Below, one piece after another: positions 21,425 to 31,900 of a stretch of DNA of 64,000 bases. The position numbers and the translations under genes were made by a program. Source of the DNA: Heterohyrax brucei. Lineage: Eukaryota > Chordata > Mammalia > Hyracoidea > Procaviidae. The notes below the pieces were generated by a model. That model was not told the origin of the DNA. It did not search any database and was given only the letters and a program-made list of their open reading frames with translations. Each line of letters opens with the position of its first letter. The first letter of the stretch is position 1. The stretch covers positions 154,498,329 through 154,562,328 of the forward strand of contig CM053143.1 of assembly GCA_028571685.1 (NCBI GenBank), given 5' to 3'.

Positions 21425-21632
21425 GTAAGGGTGATACAGACTGTTTATGTAATCCACTGCTAAGTGAAAGGTTAGAGGGTCAAGTCTACCCAGAGGTACC
21501 TTGGAAGAAAGGGCTCGCAATCTACTTCTAAAAATATAATCAGTCACCGAAAATCCTATGGAGCATGATTCTACTGTGATATTGATGGGGTCACTATGAG
21601 TCAGAGTTAAATGAACAGCAACTGGTGTTTTA
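21425..21632 (+). repeat. AfroSINE, diverged
   Basis: Plus-oriented: 'ccactgctaagtgaaaggtt', 'gctcgcaatctacttctaaa', 'gtcactatgagtcagagtta'. Confidence 0.7.
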
Positions 21633-21740
21633 ATAGAGAAAAAAGTTGGAAACCGCTGTTTCAGTAGAGCTAGTTGAGTGGGAAATGGAAGAACAGGGAC
21701 TAACATTAAAGTAGATGCCTAGCACCTGAAAAGGAGCCCA

Positions 21741-21940
21741 AGAAGTGTGACATTGAAGCACTCAGCTGCTAACTAAAAGGCTGGACATTTCGACCCACCC
21801 TGCAGGTCTTCAGGAGAAAAACCTGGTAATCTTCTTTCCTAAAGATTGCAGCCTAGGAAATCCTGTGGAGCAGTTGTACTCTGTCATGTGGGCTCACAAT
21901 GAGTAGAAATTGACTCAAGAGCATCTAACACAACAACATC
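21741..21940 (+). repeat. AfroSINE
   Basis: Plus-oriented: 'gaagcactcagctgctaact', 'aacctggtaatcttctttcc', 'gattgcagcctaggaaatcc', ending 'gagcatctaacacaacaaca'. Confidence 0.8.
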
Positions 21941-22069
21941 TGTAAGTGGGGCTCCTGGTGGCATGGCCCTTCATGTTTGCTGTGGCACTCCTGTCACCAT
22001 GTTCTGGTGAAAGGTGTTCGTTGTGCTCCAGAGCATCACTGTCAAAAGTGTTGTGGGTAAGGATGTTCT

Positions 22070-22325
22070 CAGTGGCACTGTTTTACAAGAGCAAAAATTG
22101 GCAACACCATATAAATGTACATTGTTAGGGATAAGGTTGAAAAAATGATGGGTTTGACGATTATTGATTACCACACATCAATTATTAAAAATGAGATTCA
22201 CCTGTATGTACTGACATGGAAGGATTTTCAAAACATGTTACCAACTAAAAGAAAGCTATGTACCATAAATTCATATTCCACAAAAATAAACTCATAATTA
22301 CATATTTGTACTTTCTCATTACAAA
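22070..22325 (+). mobile_element. L1-type LINE 3' UTR fragment
   Basis: Recognisable old L1 3' UTR order: 'ggcactgttttacaagagca', 'aattggcaacaccatataaa', 'tgtactgacatggaaggatt', 'tgttaccaactaaaagaaag'. Non-coding. Confidence 0.6.
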
Positions 22326-22331
22326 TGTGTA

Positions 22332-22465
22332 TAAACCAAAACCAAACCCACTGCCATCAAGCCGATTCCAACTTACAGCGACGCTGTAGGACAGAGTAGA
22401 ACTGCCCCATCGAGTTTCCCAGGAGCACCTGGCAGATTCAAACTGCTGACCTTTGGGTTAGACAT
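22332..22465 (-). repeat. AfroSINE, 5'-truncated
   Basis: Minus-oriented, starts with an A/C-rich tail and 'cccactgccatcaagccgat', through 'caaactgctgacctttgggt'. The tRNA-like 5' end is missing. Confidence 0.85.
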
Positions 22466-22547
22466 GTAGAGAATGGTCTAGAAGCCTGGATTCTGAAGAG
22501 GACAGTAGGATGGTAACAAGGGGTGCAGGGTAAAGAAGTTTTTGTTT

Positions 22548-22700
22548 TTTTAAAAAAAAACTTAGTTTTTGCTTCTTATTGCACTTTAGATGATGGTTTA
22601 CAGAACAAACTAGTTTTTCATCAAAGAGGTAGTACATGTATTGTTTTATGACTTTGGCTAACAACCCCACAACAGGTCAACAATAAGGAGCTCTTTTTAG
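22548..22700 (-). mobile_element. L1 LINE 3' terminal fragment
   Basis: After an A-rich/T-rich junction: 'cttattgcactttagatgat', 'ggtttacagaacaaactagt', 'attgttttatgactttggct', as in afrotherian L1 3' ends read in reverse. Confidence 0.6.
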
Positions 22701-23238
22701 TATGCATTCTAATTTGTAGAATCTTTGTAACAAGAACATAGTCTGATGTTTTCTGCTTAATATTGAAGTTTTTTTTATAATAGTTCTTTTCTAAATGCAT
22801 GAATATATTGATCTCTCTCTTCCAGTCCTGCCATAAGCATCTATTTGTCCCAAGAAGCTTTAGGATTACTCCAGCAGAAATTCAAAAGGAAGAACATTCA
22901 ACTCCAGCCCTGTTTTAAATTTTATTTGCTTAGTTATGTATTTTTACAGATAACAATCCTAACCTTTGAAAGTGAAGCAGCCTGCTTCTAACTCTTCTCT
23001 TTCAGTTGGCTTTATTCTATTTCTATTGTTCTTAGAAGTGGTCACTTATTTCTACTGGAAAAGTCTTTCTTATCTGAGCACCAAATAGTATACAAGTTAA
23101 ATTTCATCATGACAAAGTTAAAAGAACTGTACAAGTTTGTTTACAATTTTAAAATGAATATATTTCTTTTCAACTGAGCTATAGCTAGGAACTGTTGGGA
23201 AAACAAAATTGTGTGTGTGTGTGTGTGTGTTTAGAAGC
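22701..23238. other. Non-coding, includes a (GT)n tract
   Basis: AT-rich, no gene recognised. A GT microsatellite lies at about 23212-23231. Confidence 0.4.
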
Positions 23239-23740
23239 AGTGTGGATGTAGTGTCTGATCTCCTCTAACTTCACAAGAGGTAAGGAGAATCAAGTTCAAT
23301 AGCCCAAGGCAGATTTCTATAAGCCAGATGTCAGGTGCACCTCCTCTCTCCATCATCTTGACCAATTCTGACACCAGCCATTCCTCCTACAGCGCTTTCT
23401 ACTTCTCTACAGGGTTCAATAATTCATTGCAATGGCCACATAAAACTCACAGACTATAATCACCAAAATGAGGTTTATTAGGGAAGTAACAAGTTACAAT
23501 TCAGGTTCAGAAACATTCAAGGATACAGTTCTTCCATTAGGACCTCCTCTTCCCAGCCATGATCACAGGCATGCCTCTCCCAGGTCCTGAGCCTCGGCCT
23601 AAAGGCACTCAGCTTTCTCTCTCTGTGGGCCACAAAGCCCACCCACTGTCTCTTGCTGCCAGGTTTCACCTGCCACCAGTTTTCACCATCTTCAGGTTTA
23701 CAGCTCCCTCTGACTCTCTCTTTTGGTGTCATGCTTCTAG
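23239..23740 (-). mobile_element. ERV-type LTR (solo or fragment)
   Basis: On the minus strand it has a polyadenylation-type 'ttccctaataaacctcattt' (signal AATAAA, near 23470-23490), followed by a sequence ending about 'gatcagacactaca'. This order (U3-like, then AATAAA, then short R/U5) is that of an LTR. Its right edge joins an RTE directly near 23740. A different family from the TGTCATGG solo LTRs. Confidence 0.5.
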
Positions 23741-25935
23741 GTCCTTTGCAGCAGATTTTCCCAATGCAATGTATATTGATTTCTTGACTGCTGCTTCCAT
23801 CAACGTTGATTGTAGAACCAAGTAAAATAAAATCTTTGATAACATCAATCTCCATTTTTCATGCTGTTGCTTACTGGTCCAGTTGTGAAAGTTTTTGTTT
23901 TCCAGACATTGAGGTGCAGTCCATACTGAAGGCTGTGGTCTTTGATCTTTATCAGTAAGTGGTTCAAATCCTCTTCACTTCCAGCAAGCAGAGTTGTGTC
24001 ATCCAGTGCTGCATCCATTTGTTGAAACATCTGAATTGATATTCTATCAATTCCTGGAGCCTTGTGTTCACCAATGAATGTCTTCAATGCAGCTTCAGCT
24101 TCTTCCTTCAGTACCGTTGGTTCCTGGTCATGTGCTATCTCTTGAAATGATTGAATATCGACCAGTTCTTTCGGTATAATGACTCTACATATTCCTTCCA
24201 TCTTCTTTTGATGCTTCCTGAGACATTTAATATTTTTCCTGTAAACTCCTTCACTATTGCAACTCAGGCCTTGCATTTTATCTTCAGTTCTTTCAGTTTG
24301 AGAAATGTAGAGCACGTTCTTCCCCTTTGGTTTTCTATTTCCAGCTCTTTGCATGTTACTAGAATACGTTGTCTTCTCAAGCTGCCCTTTGAAATCTTCT
24401 GTTCAGTTCTTTTCATTCATCATTCATTTCTTTTGCTTTAGTTACTAGACAGTCAAGAGCCAGTTTCAAAGTCTTCTGACATCTAATTTGGTCTTTTTTT
24501 TCTATCCTATCTTTTTAGTGATTTCTTGCTTTCTTCATGGAAACCATGGTGGTATAGCGGTTAAGTTCTACATTTGCTAATCAAAAGGTGAGCCGTTCAC
24601 ATCTACCAGGCACTCCTCAGAAACTTCCATAGGGTTACTATGAGTTGGAATTGACTCAACTGCAGTGGATCTTGCTTTCTTCAGGGGTGATATCTTTGAT
24701 GTCATTTCACAGCTTGTCTGGTCTTCGTTCATTAGTGTTCAACACATCAAATCTGTTCTTGAGATGGTCTCTAAACTCGGGGGATACACTCAGGGTCATA
24801 TTTTGGCTCTCATGGACTTATTCTAATTTTCTTCAGTTTCAGTTTGAATTTGCATATGAGCAATTGATGGGCTGTGCCACAGTCAGCACCTGGTCTTGTT
24901 CTGACTGCTGAATATTGAGCTTTCACATCATCTCTACAGAGGTAGTCAGTTTGATTCCTCTGTATTCTATCTGGTAAGATCTATGTGTACGGTTACTGTT
25001 TATGTTGGTGAAAAAAGATATTTGCAATGAAGTCGTTGGTCTTGCAAAATTCTATCATGCGATCTCTGGCATCATTTCTATCACTAAAGCCATATTTTCC
25101 AACTACTGATTCTTCTTCTTGCTTCCAACTTTTGCATTCCAATAACCAGTAACTATCAATGCATCCTGATTGCGTGTTCAATCAATTTTAGACTACAGAA
25201 ACTGGTAAAATTCTTCAATTTCTTCAACTTTGGCCTTAGTGGTTGGTGCATAAATTTGAATAACAGTCGCATTAACTGGCCTTCTTTGTAGGTGTATGGA
25301 TGTTATCCTTTCACTGACAGCACTGTACTTTAGGACAGATCTTGAAATGTTCTTTTTAACAATGAATGCAACACCACTCCTCCTCAAGTTGTCATTCCCA
25401 GCATAGATGATATGATTGTCTGATTCAGAAAGGCCAAAACCAGTCCATTTGAATTCACTAATGCCTAGGATATCAATGTTTATGCATCCCTTTCATTTTT
25501 GATGATCTTCAATTTTCCTACATTCATACTTTGTACACTTCACATTCTGATTGTTAAAGGATATTTGCAAGTTTCTTCTCATTTTGAGTCATGTCACATC
25601 AGCAAATGAAGGTTCCTAAGGCTTTACTCCATTCATGTCATTAAGGTTGACTCTTCTTTGAGGAGGCAGCTATTCTCCAGTCATCTTATGAGTGTCTTCC
25701 ATGCAGGGGGGAGAGGGGACTTCATTTTCCAGCACTATATCCGACAGTGTTCTGCTGCTCTTCGTAAGGTTTTCACTGGCCAATTCTTTTCAGAAGTAGA
25801 TTGCTGGGTCCTTCTTCCTAGTCTGTCTTAATCTGGAAGCTCAGCTGAAACCTGTCTTTCATGAGTGACCCTTCTGGTATCTTAATACTGATGGCATAGC
25901 TTCTAGCGTCACAGCAATACACAAGCCCCCACAGG
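23741..25935 (-). pseudogene. RTE-class LINE with endonuclease and an internally deleted reverse transcriptase
   Basis: Read on the minus strand from 25935. A 5' segment comes first, then endonuclease pieces: 'SGVAFIVKKNISRSVLKYSA' in 25193-25387 and 'KYGFSDRNDARDRMIEFCKT' in 24993-25181, as in RTE/AP endonucleases. Then comes the start of the reverse transcriptase (23845-24354: 'GICRVIIPKELVDIQSFQE', 'APGIDRISIQMFQQM'). The catalytic core is missing: 'MFQQM' runs almost directly into 'LDDTTLLAGSEEDLNHLL' in frame. The 3' third is also absent; it stops at about 23741 where an LTR begins. An AfroSINE at 24538-24670 interrupts it. Not functional. Confidence 0.85.
24538..24670 (+). repeat. AfroSINE in RTE, perfect 13-bp duplication
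   Basis: Plus-oriented, somewhat shortened: 'tggaaaccatggtggtatag', 'ctaccaggcactcctcagaa', 'gttggaattgactcaactgc'. 'cttgctttcttca' occurs at 24525-24537 and 24671-24683. Confidence 0.95.
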
Positions 25936-26087
25936 ATGAAAAACTGACAGGGAAGGACTGATAGATAAGGACTAGAGTCAGCCATAAACTCAAAAAATAA
26001 AAAATATCAACTATGCAAGCATTACAGGTCTAGGAAAGAACTCAGCATTCACTTTGTGTCTTCACCTCCCAGCAGGTACTACGAATC
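25936..26087. other. Non-coding, no feature recognised
   Basis: Short stretch between RTE and SINE; nothing recognised. Confidence 0.4.
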
Positions 26088-26238
26088 CACTCTTATCACG
26101 TCAATTCTAACTCATAGTGACCCTATAGGTCAGCATAGAACTGCCCCATAGAGTTTCCAAGGAGCACCTGGTGGACTCAAACTGCCAAGCTTTTGGTTAA
26201 CAGCTGTAGTACTTTAACCAGCAGGCCACCAGGGTTCC
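26088..26238 (-). repeat. AfroSINE with target duplication
   Basis: Minus-oriented: 'caattctaactcatagtgac', 'gcacctggtggactcaaact', 'aaccagcaggccaccagggt'. 'ccagcaggtact' on the left and 'ccagcaggtgct' on the right flank it. Confidence 0.92.
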
Positions 26239-26654
26239 CCAGCAGGTGCTGGAATCCGAGAAATAAGCAGCAAACACCACGGGAAGTCCTGCACCGGAGG
26301 AGCACACAGAGGTTAGACGAATAATCCGATGAACAATGAAGTGCTTTGAAAAGAGAGTACAGGATGCTAAGAGCACATGTAATGGGCAAATTGAAGCAGA
26401 GGATAAAGAAGTTGGCTCTTGGCTGCCTTTCTCACCCGCAGATGAACTCTTGAGTATAGAACATTCTCACAAACGAATTTGTCACCACTGTGAATAACAC
26501 ATCCTAGAAGCCAGAGGTTGAGTGGGATTCAGTCATCACTACAGCTTCAAGGATAGATTTCTAGAGCCCTGAAAGAAAACTTAGACAGATTTTCAGGAAC
26601 AGGGACCACAACCCCAGAACTATTCCAAAACTACAGGAAGTGTGCTGTTTCTAG
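26239..26654. other. Non-coding, no feature recognised
   Basis: No gene. Part may be ancient LINE sequence but I could not place it. Confidence 0.35.
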
Positions 26655-26836
26655 TACAGTAAAACCTGTGACACCCAGAAATGCCTTGTTATTCCACTTC
26701 TGGCAGGTTTTCCACCTTTGACAGGGAGCAGTTTAACCACTTTTCCATCATTCTCTGTTGGTGGGAAAGACTTGAAGTATTTTCTTGCAGGCTCTTCCTT
26801 ATGCAGGTTCCGGCTCTCACAGGCTTTAGTGTATAC
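26655..26836. mobile_element. Tigger/pogo-like MITE candidate
   Basis: Left end 'tacagtaaaacctgtgacac' is mirrored by right end 'tctcacaggctttagtgtat', giving imperfect terminal inverted repeats about 20 bp long beginning with TACAGTAAAACCT, a pattern typical of mammalian Tigger elements. No transposase. Confidence 0.5.
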
Positions 26837-27146
26837 AGTAAAATACTGCTGACTAGAAATGTGTCCCTGTTCTTTTAACAGAAATGCAAGCCCACACTTT
26901 GGAAGGCAAACACAAGGCTAGTGGTTAGCCTGTCTTGTTCACCCCTCTGTCCTTCACTCCTTGGGAAGGGCTAGCACACGGTAAATGCCCAAGCACTCCT
27001 TGGGCACAGCGAATCAGCAGACCACTGATAGGATAATGTCAAAAACCTAAAGTCAGGAAGGGCAGCATTCACTGTGTACCAAGGAACCAAAGAAATCTAG
27101 GAGTCATCAAATGGAATCAAGTAACAGAGGCTAATTTATAAAAGAA
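26837..27146. other. Non-coding, no feature recognised
   Basis: Nothing recognised in either strand. Confidence 0.4.
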
Positions 27147-27344
27147 AACCAAGCCAGTCACCATCTTTCCAATTCATGGCAACCCCATGTGCGTCCGAGT
27201 AGAACTGAGCTCCACAGAGTTTTCAATGGCTGGTCGTTCAGAAGTAGATCACCTGGCCTTTCTTCTGAGGTGCCTCTGGGGGGACTCAAACCACCAGCCT
27301 TTCAGTTAGCTGCCGAGTGCATTAACTGTTAGCACATTGCCCCC
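27147..27344 (-). repeat. AfroSINE, older subtype
   Basis: Minus-oriented: 'accaagccagtcaccatctt', 'cagaagtagatcacctggcc', 'tgaggtgcctctggggggac', 'agctgccgagtgcattaact'. Subtype with the 'gaagtagatcacctggcctttcttc' middle. Confidence 0.75.
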
Positions 27345-27347
27345 CCA

Positions 27348-27508
27348 AATAAAACCTACTGCTATCGAGATGATTTCCACTCATAGCGACCCTAGAGGAC
27401 AGAGTAGAACTACTTCATAGAGTCTCCAAGCAATGCCTTGTGGATTTGAACTGCCAACCTTCTGGTTAGCAGCTGTAGCACTTAACTGCTTCACCACCAG
27501 GGTTTCCA
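27348..27508 (-). repeat. AfroSINE
   Basis: Minus-oriented and directly after the previous copy: 'aaacctactgctatcgagat', 'agagtagaactacttcatag', 'taactgcttcaccaccaggg'. Confidence 0.9.
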
Positions 27509-27701
27509 AGCCTACCACCCAGAGTACTCCAATTTAGAAAATAACCTTGTGGAAATTTCCACACACACACCCCCACACACCCGGCAGCTATTTCATTATT
27601 TGCTTACACAGGCCACGAGGTAATCTCTGGCAAGTTAGTTCAGTCTCCCAGAAGCCCTTTTGCTGGAGACTTCCTATGCCTATGAAGAGAGACCATGACT
27701 A

Positions 27702-27869
27702 AACTTAAACCAAACCCACTGCTGTCAAGCCAGTTCTGGCTCATAGTGACACTATCGACCAGAGTAGAACTGCCCCATAGGGTTTCCAAGGAGCATCTGG
27801 TGGATTCGAACTGCCAGACTTTTGGTGAGCAGCCATAGTTCTGAACCGCTATGTCAGCAGAGTTTCCAA
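27702..27869 (-). repeat. AfroSINE, perfect 10-bp duplication
   Basis: Minus-oriented: 'aaacccactgctgtcaagcc', 'gagcatctggtggattcgaa', 'ccgctatgtcagcagagttt'. 'accatgacta' at 27692-27701 and 27870-27879. Confidence 0.94.
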
Positions 27870-28149
27870 ACCATGACTAGGACCTAAAAATTTACAGACT
27901 CAGGATGACGGCTTCTGAACTATGGATGAAGAGGCCTGTAGGAAGCTTCCCTACCATGTTGCAGGCACTGCCTGGGTACCAAGGAAACAAAAGAGTTCTC
28001 ACTCAACCTCTGCCGAGTGGAATTGTCATTGAGGAGGGAATCTGTCATCACACAAACAATCAGATAATAACAACTGTACTAGTGCCACAATAGAAAAGCA
28101 GAGGATGTTGTGAGGGTGAGCATCACATGGGGGCCCTAAGCTTTGTGTA

Positions 28150-28470
28150 ATTACGGGGGGGGTAGATGGCAGAAGGCTGGCTTGTGGAAGTTATATTGAA
28201 GCTGAATAGAAATTAGCCAAAGCGTCAAGGGACAGGTTTGCTTTGACCCTAAACTGGGGAGGCATTAGGCATGTTTCAGGGGCAAAAGAAAAGCTGATAC
28301 AGCCAGAGAGTATGTTAGCCAGAGCAAGAGAAGGAGTCGGAGACCAGAAATCACAGGGACTTGTAGGTGATGGCAATGAGCAATGGAAAACCACTGGAGG
28401 GCTGGGAGTGGAGCTTACCAATCAGATTTTTCTTTCAAAAAGGTCATTCCGACTGGCTTAGCTTGGGAGG
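28150..28470 (+). mobile_element. L2-like LINE 3' region
   Basis: Matches the same ancient segment type as 7085-7850: 'cagggacttgtaggtgatgg', 'ggaaaaccactggagggctg', 'ttttctttcaaaaaggtcat'. No reading frame. Confidence 0.5.
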
Positions 28471-28589
28471 AAGGACAGAGAGGCAAAGATGAACTTGATA
28501 CCATCTCAGCCCTCAAGAGGCTCACAGATCACACAGAAACACTGTCAAAAGCAAACACAGTATGAGAGGATGCCAGAGGATGCCATTCA

Positions 28590-28765
28590 GTCCTTTGCAG
28601 ACTTGAGCAGGCATCCGGATCCCCTGGGGGGCTTGTTAAAACACAGACAGCAGGGCCCCACACACAGAGTTCTGATTTTATATTTCTAGGGCAAGGCCTG
28701 AGAATTTGCATTTCTAGCAAGTTCCCAGATGACGATTTTGCTTCCGATCTAGTGACCACACATTG
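28590..28765 (-). mobile_element. hAT-Charlie MITE, MER20-like
   Basis: On the minus strand: 'aatgtgtggtcactagatc', 'tctgggaacttgctagaaat', 'gcaaattctcaggccttgcc', 'gtgttttaacaagccccccag', in the MER20 order. Non-autonomous. Confidence 0.65.
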
Positions 28766-29104
28766 ACAACTGGTGAATTACTAGAATTATAGGCACAGAA
28801 TTAATTCTGACTCATGAGGAGAAAGGATTTTTGGAAGGATCAAAGATGGAGCACAGTTTTGAAGGATAAATAGTTTATTAAGCAGATAAGGAAAAAAAAT
28901 CTGCTCCAAGTATGGCAACCAGCATGGACTCTGTGTCTGAGTAGCCACAGGAGACAAAGCTGAGGCTGGAAAATCCCTGAGTGAGCCTAGCACACAGGAC
29001 GACGAGGGGGGACGCTACTTCTGGCCCCAAGAGAAGTACTGCCAATATTCCTGCTCTACAGTGCCCATGGTCACAGAAATTAAAAAAATCTGACAGTATA
29101 CTGC
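28766..29104. other. Non-coding, no feature recognised
   Basis: Nothing recognised before the RTE piece. Confidence 0.4.
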
Positions 29105-29297
29105 ATTGGACAAAGCTGTGACAAAAGGCCTCTTCAAGTTTTAAAAGGCAAAGATATCCCTTTGAAGACTAAGGTGTACCTGATCCAAGCCACGTTCTTT
29201 TCCATCACCTCATATGCATATAAACGTTGGATAATGGAAAAGGAAGACAGAAGAATGGATGCATTCAAACAGTGGTGCTGGCGAAGAATACTGAATA

Positions 29298-29856
29298 CAA
29301 GATCCAAAAATTAAGCCCGTGAACTTAATTGTTTTAAATGCTACCTACCTCACTGCTGAATATCACTAGGGTCACCTTCGAAGTACTCTCCTTGGGAAGC
29401 TGTGCACCAACACCAGCACCTCGTCCACCCTTAAAAGTAGTTTTGGAACTCTTTCTGGAATGGCCATCACACACAATGGCATGGTGGCCAGTTCACAAAC
29501 TTAATTGTATAGTTGTCTCTGAGGGAACTTTTAGCAAGTAAACATATTACTGTATTGGAACACCCTCCCTACTCACCTGATCTGGCCGCCAGTGACCTTT
29601 TTCTTTATCCAGAGACACCAGAGATCTTGAGAGAAAGGTATTTTGATGACATTCAGGACATTAAGGGTAATACGATGACAGCTCTAATGGCCATTCCAGT
29701 AAAAGAGTTCCCAAATTGCATCGAAGGGTGGACTAGGTGCTGGCATCAGTGCACAGCTTCCCTGGAGGAGTGCTTCAAAAGCGACCATAGTGATATTCAG
29801 CAGTGAGGTATGTAGCACTTTTTCTAGGATGAGTTCACAAACAATTGCTGTCCTCA
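29298..29856. mobile_element. Mariner-family DNA transposon, rearranged (inverted 3' ends)
   Basis: Inserted at a TA dinucleotide in RTE. The first about 175 bases are a reverse copy (roughly 80 percent alike) of the last about 170: 'gctgtgcaccaacaccagca' on the left corresponds to 'tgctggcatcagtgcacagc' on the right. The 5' half of the transposase gene is missing. A further TIR-like 'gttcacaaacttaattg' occurs at 29493-29509, so the left piece could also be an independent short mariner MITE. Confidence 0.75.
29513..29806 (+). pseudogene. Mariner transposase, C-terminal fragment
   Basis: An open frame of 97 codons with the family hallmark 'LEHPPYSPDLAASDLFLYPE', which holds the third catalytic Asp of the DDD34D triad (YSPDL--D). 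It continues with 'RYFDDIQDIKGNTMTALMAI' and 'FPNCIEGWTRCWHQCTASL', the normal C-terminus. Mariner transposases have about 345 residues and cut and paste DNA at TA sites. The first two catalytic Asp and the DNA-binding domain are absent, so this cannot work. The ATG used is incidental; the homologous reading begins near codon 8. Confidence 0.85.
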
Positions 29857-30248
29857 TATGCCATGGAGTTCCAGAAAATGAACAAAATTAGTCTTAGAAT
29901 AGATACAACCAAAGTGTTCCTCGAAAGCCAAGATGATGAGATTTGGGCTCACTTACTTTGTACACTTTATCAGGATAGGACAATCCACTAGAAAAGGACA
30001 GCATCTTGGATAAAGCAGGGGTCGGCCAAAACAAGGAAAACCTTTAATAAGATGGGCTGACACAATAGCCTGTTATGGGCTCAAACATGCCAATGATCAC
30101 AAAGGTGGCGTAGGACCAGGCCACATTTCTTTCTGTCATATGTAACATCTCAGAGACTAACAACACTCACCAGGTACTGTTCAGTTTGGAGGACACTCTC
30201 CCTAACCCCAGCCCCAAATAGAGAGAAGGTGGCTGTGGGTATGGGCTG

Positions 30249-30755
30249 TGTCACGGATTGAATTGCATTGTCCCCCTCTCTCCCAGTTTTTGTATCAGTT
30301 TGACCGAGCTGTGATTCCCGGTATTGTGTGACGTTCCTCCGTGTTGTAAATCCCGCCTCTGTGATGTTAATGAGGGAGGATGAGCAGCAGTTGTGCTGCT
30401 GTTAGGACTCAGTCTGTAAACTGAATTGTGTCCTGAGGCCATCTCCTGACATATAAAGGAAAGGGAAGCAAGCAGAAAGTTAGGATTTCGTAGGACCAAG
30501 AAAGCCGCACCAGGAGCACACCCTGTCCTTGGGACCTGAAGTTCCTGCACTGAGACGTTCCTAGATCAAGGGAGAACTGATGCATTACAGGGACCTTTCC
30601 TCCAGAGCCAACAGAAAGAGAATGCCTCACCCTGGAGCCGACACCCTGAATTTGGACTTTCGGCCTACTTTACTGTGAGGAAATAAATTTCTCTTTGTTA
30701 AAGTCATCAGTTGTGGTAAGTATTTCTGTTACAGCAGCACTAGATGATCGAGACA
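30249..30755 (+). mobile_element. Solo LTR, intact ends, 5-bp duplication
   Basis: The best-preserved LTR of the TGTCATGG family: starts 'tgtcacggattgaattgcat', ends 'gcactagatgatcgagaca'. Flanked by ggctg at 30244-30248 and 30756-30760. 'catataaaggaaaggga' near 30450 is the likely TATA region; 'gaaataaatttctctttgtt' near 30681 carries an AATAAA. 507 bp. Confidence 0.95.
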
Positions 30756-30760
30756 GGCTG

Positions 30761-31749
30761 GATCTCTCCTGCTACATTTTTTGAAAGTCTGAGCAGACAA
30801 GAGACAAATACGGTGACCTGCCATTTTCCTTTTGCTTTCCGAACGAGGCACAAATCTTTTTCCTCCAAGGGCTTAGCTCAGGCTCCTAGAATAGGTTCCT
30901 GTATTGACTAGGCTTTTCCCTCTGCCAGCTGCAGAGAAGTTAGGTCATAAAACCAGCTTTCTTAATAGGAGCCTTGATGGAGGGTGGAGTAGGGAAGGGA
31001 GCTGAGGTCACTGGAGAATTCTACAGGCTGCTAATAAGGGTTCTGGAAAAAGGTGGATCCACAGGCATCGCCTGCCCAATGCCTTTGAAGTTTCCCTTGC
31101 TCTGTTTTACAACCATAGGCAGGGAGTAAATTGTACCTGCAGGCCGATGCCCTTTGCCCTCCCCAGAGAAGGGTGGGAAGATGAGGAAGGTGAAATTCAT
31201 ACTAATAATGTCTCGCAGCAAATAAATGCTTGGGAACAAAGCAAAGGGGAGGTGGAGGAAGGCCTGTCTTTGACCTTGTAGTAAGATATGCTGTTAACCC
31301 TCTGCTAGGTTTCCTAGGGTTCCCTACTGTCTCAGCAAATGTCCCCTGTTAGCCAAACCACTGTTAGGAGGTTTTAGTCAGGCTGGCGGGAGAGACTCTT
31401 ACCAGGTGAGGAGGAAAGAGAGTAGGGGAGAGGACAAACATTTTACGTTTCTAACCGTGGCACTGAGCCCATGCAAAATCAGGATTCAGGTGGAGGTGAT
31501 TTGTGGAGGAGTTGTTTGCTTTTGTGGTTTCCAGCAGTTGTTCCCAAACACCTGTTCATGGGGCAGCTGCCTCCAAATTGAGGTACCTGATAAGCATGCA
31601 GATTCTTGACTTCTACTTCTTTGCTGGAAGGTATCAGGTGAGGCTGATGACCCATCAGAGTTTGGAAGGTTTTGTCCCCAGATCGCAATGCAGGAGAGAC
31701 CATGAATGACGTGGTGATCACTGAGGAGTGGGCATCCTCAGCCTGCTAC
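30761..31749. other. Non-coding, no gene recognised
   Basis: About 1 kb without a recognised repeat or convincing reading frame. Higher GC than average for the window. Confidence 0.4.
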
Positions 31750-31900
31750 TCAAGTGTCCCCTGCAAATCAGCAGTATAGCCTGCTGAGAGACAATTTAAA
31801 ATGCAGAATGCCAGGCCTTGTGGAGCAGAATCTGCATTTTAACAAGCTCCCGTAAGTGGCATGTTACAACTTGTGAGGCAGTGGTCAACACTAAGCAGCA
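31750..31900 (+). mobile_element. hAT-Charlie-like MITE fragment
   Basis: 'aatttaaaatgcagaatgcc', 'gcagaatctgcattttaaca' and 'agctcccgtaagtggcatgt' match the common mammalian hAT-Charlie MITE pattern. Confidence 0.5.

Larger units (their letters stand above)
29105..30170 (+). mobile_element. RTE-class LINE 3' part interrupted by a mariner element
   Basis: Left piece 29105-29297 ('aggcctcttcaagttttaaa', 'gaagactaaggtgtacctga', 'tggtgctggcgaagaatact') and right piece 29857-30170 ('tatgccatggagttccagaa', 'gaccaggccacatttctttc', ending 'gactaacaacac') are continuous in the RTE consensus once 29298-29856 is removed. Both sides carry TA at the junction. Coding frames are broken. Confidence 0.8.
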
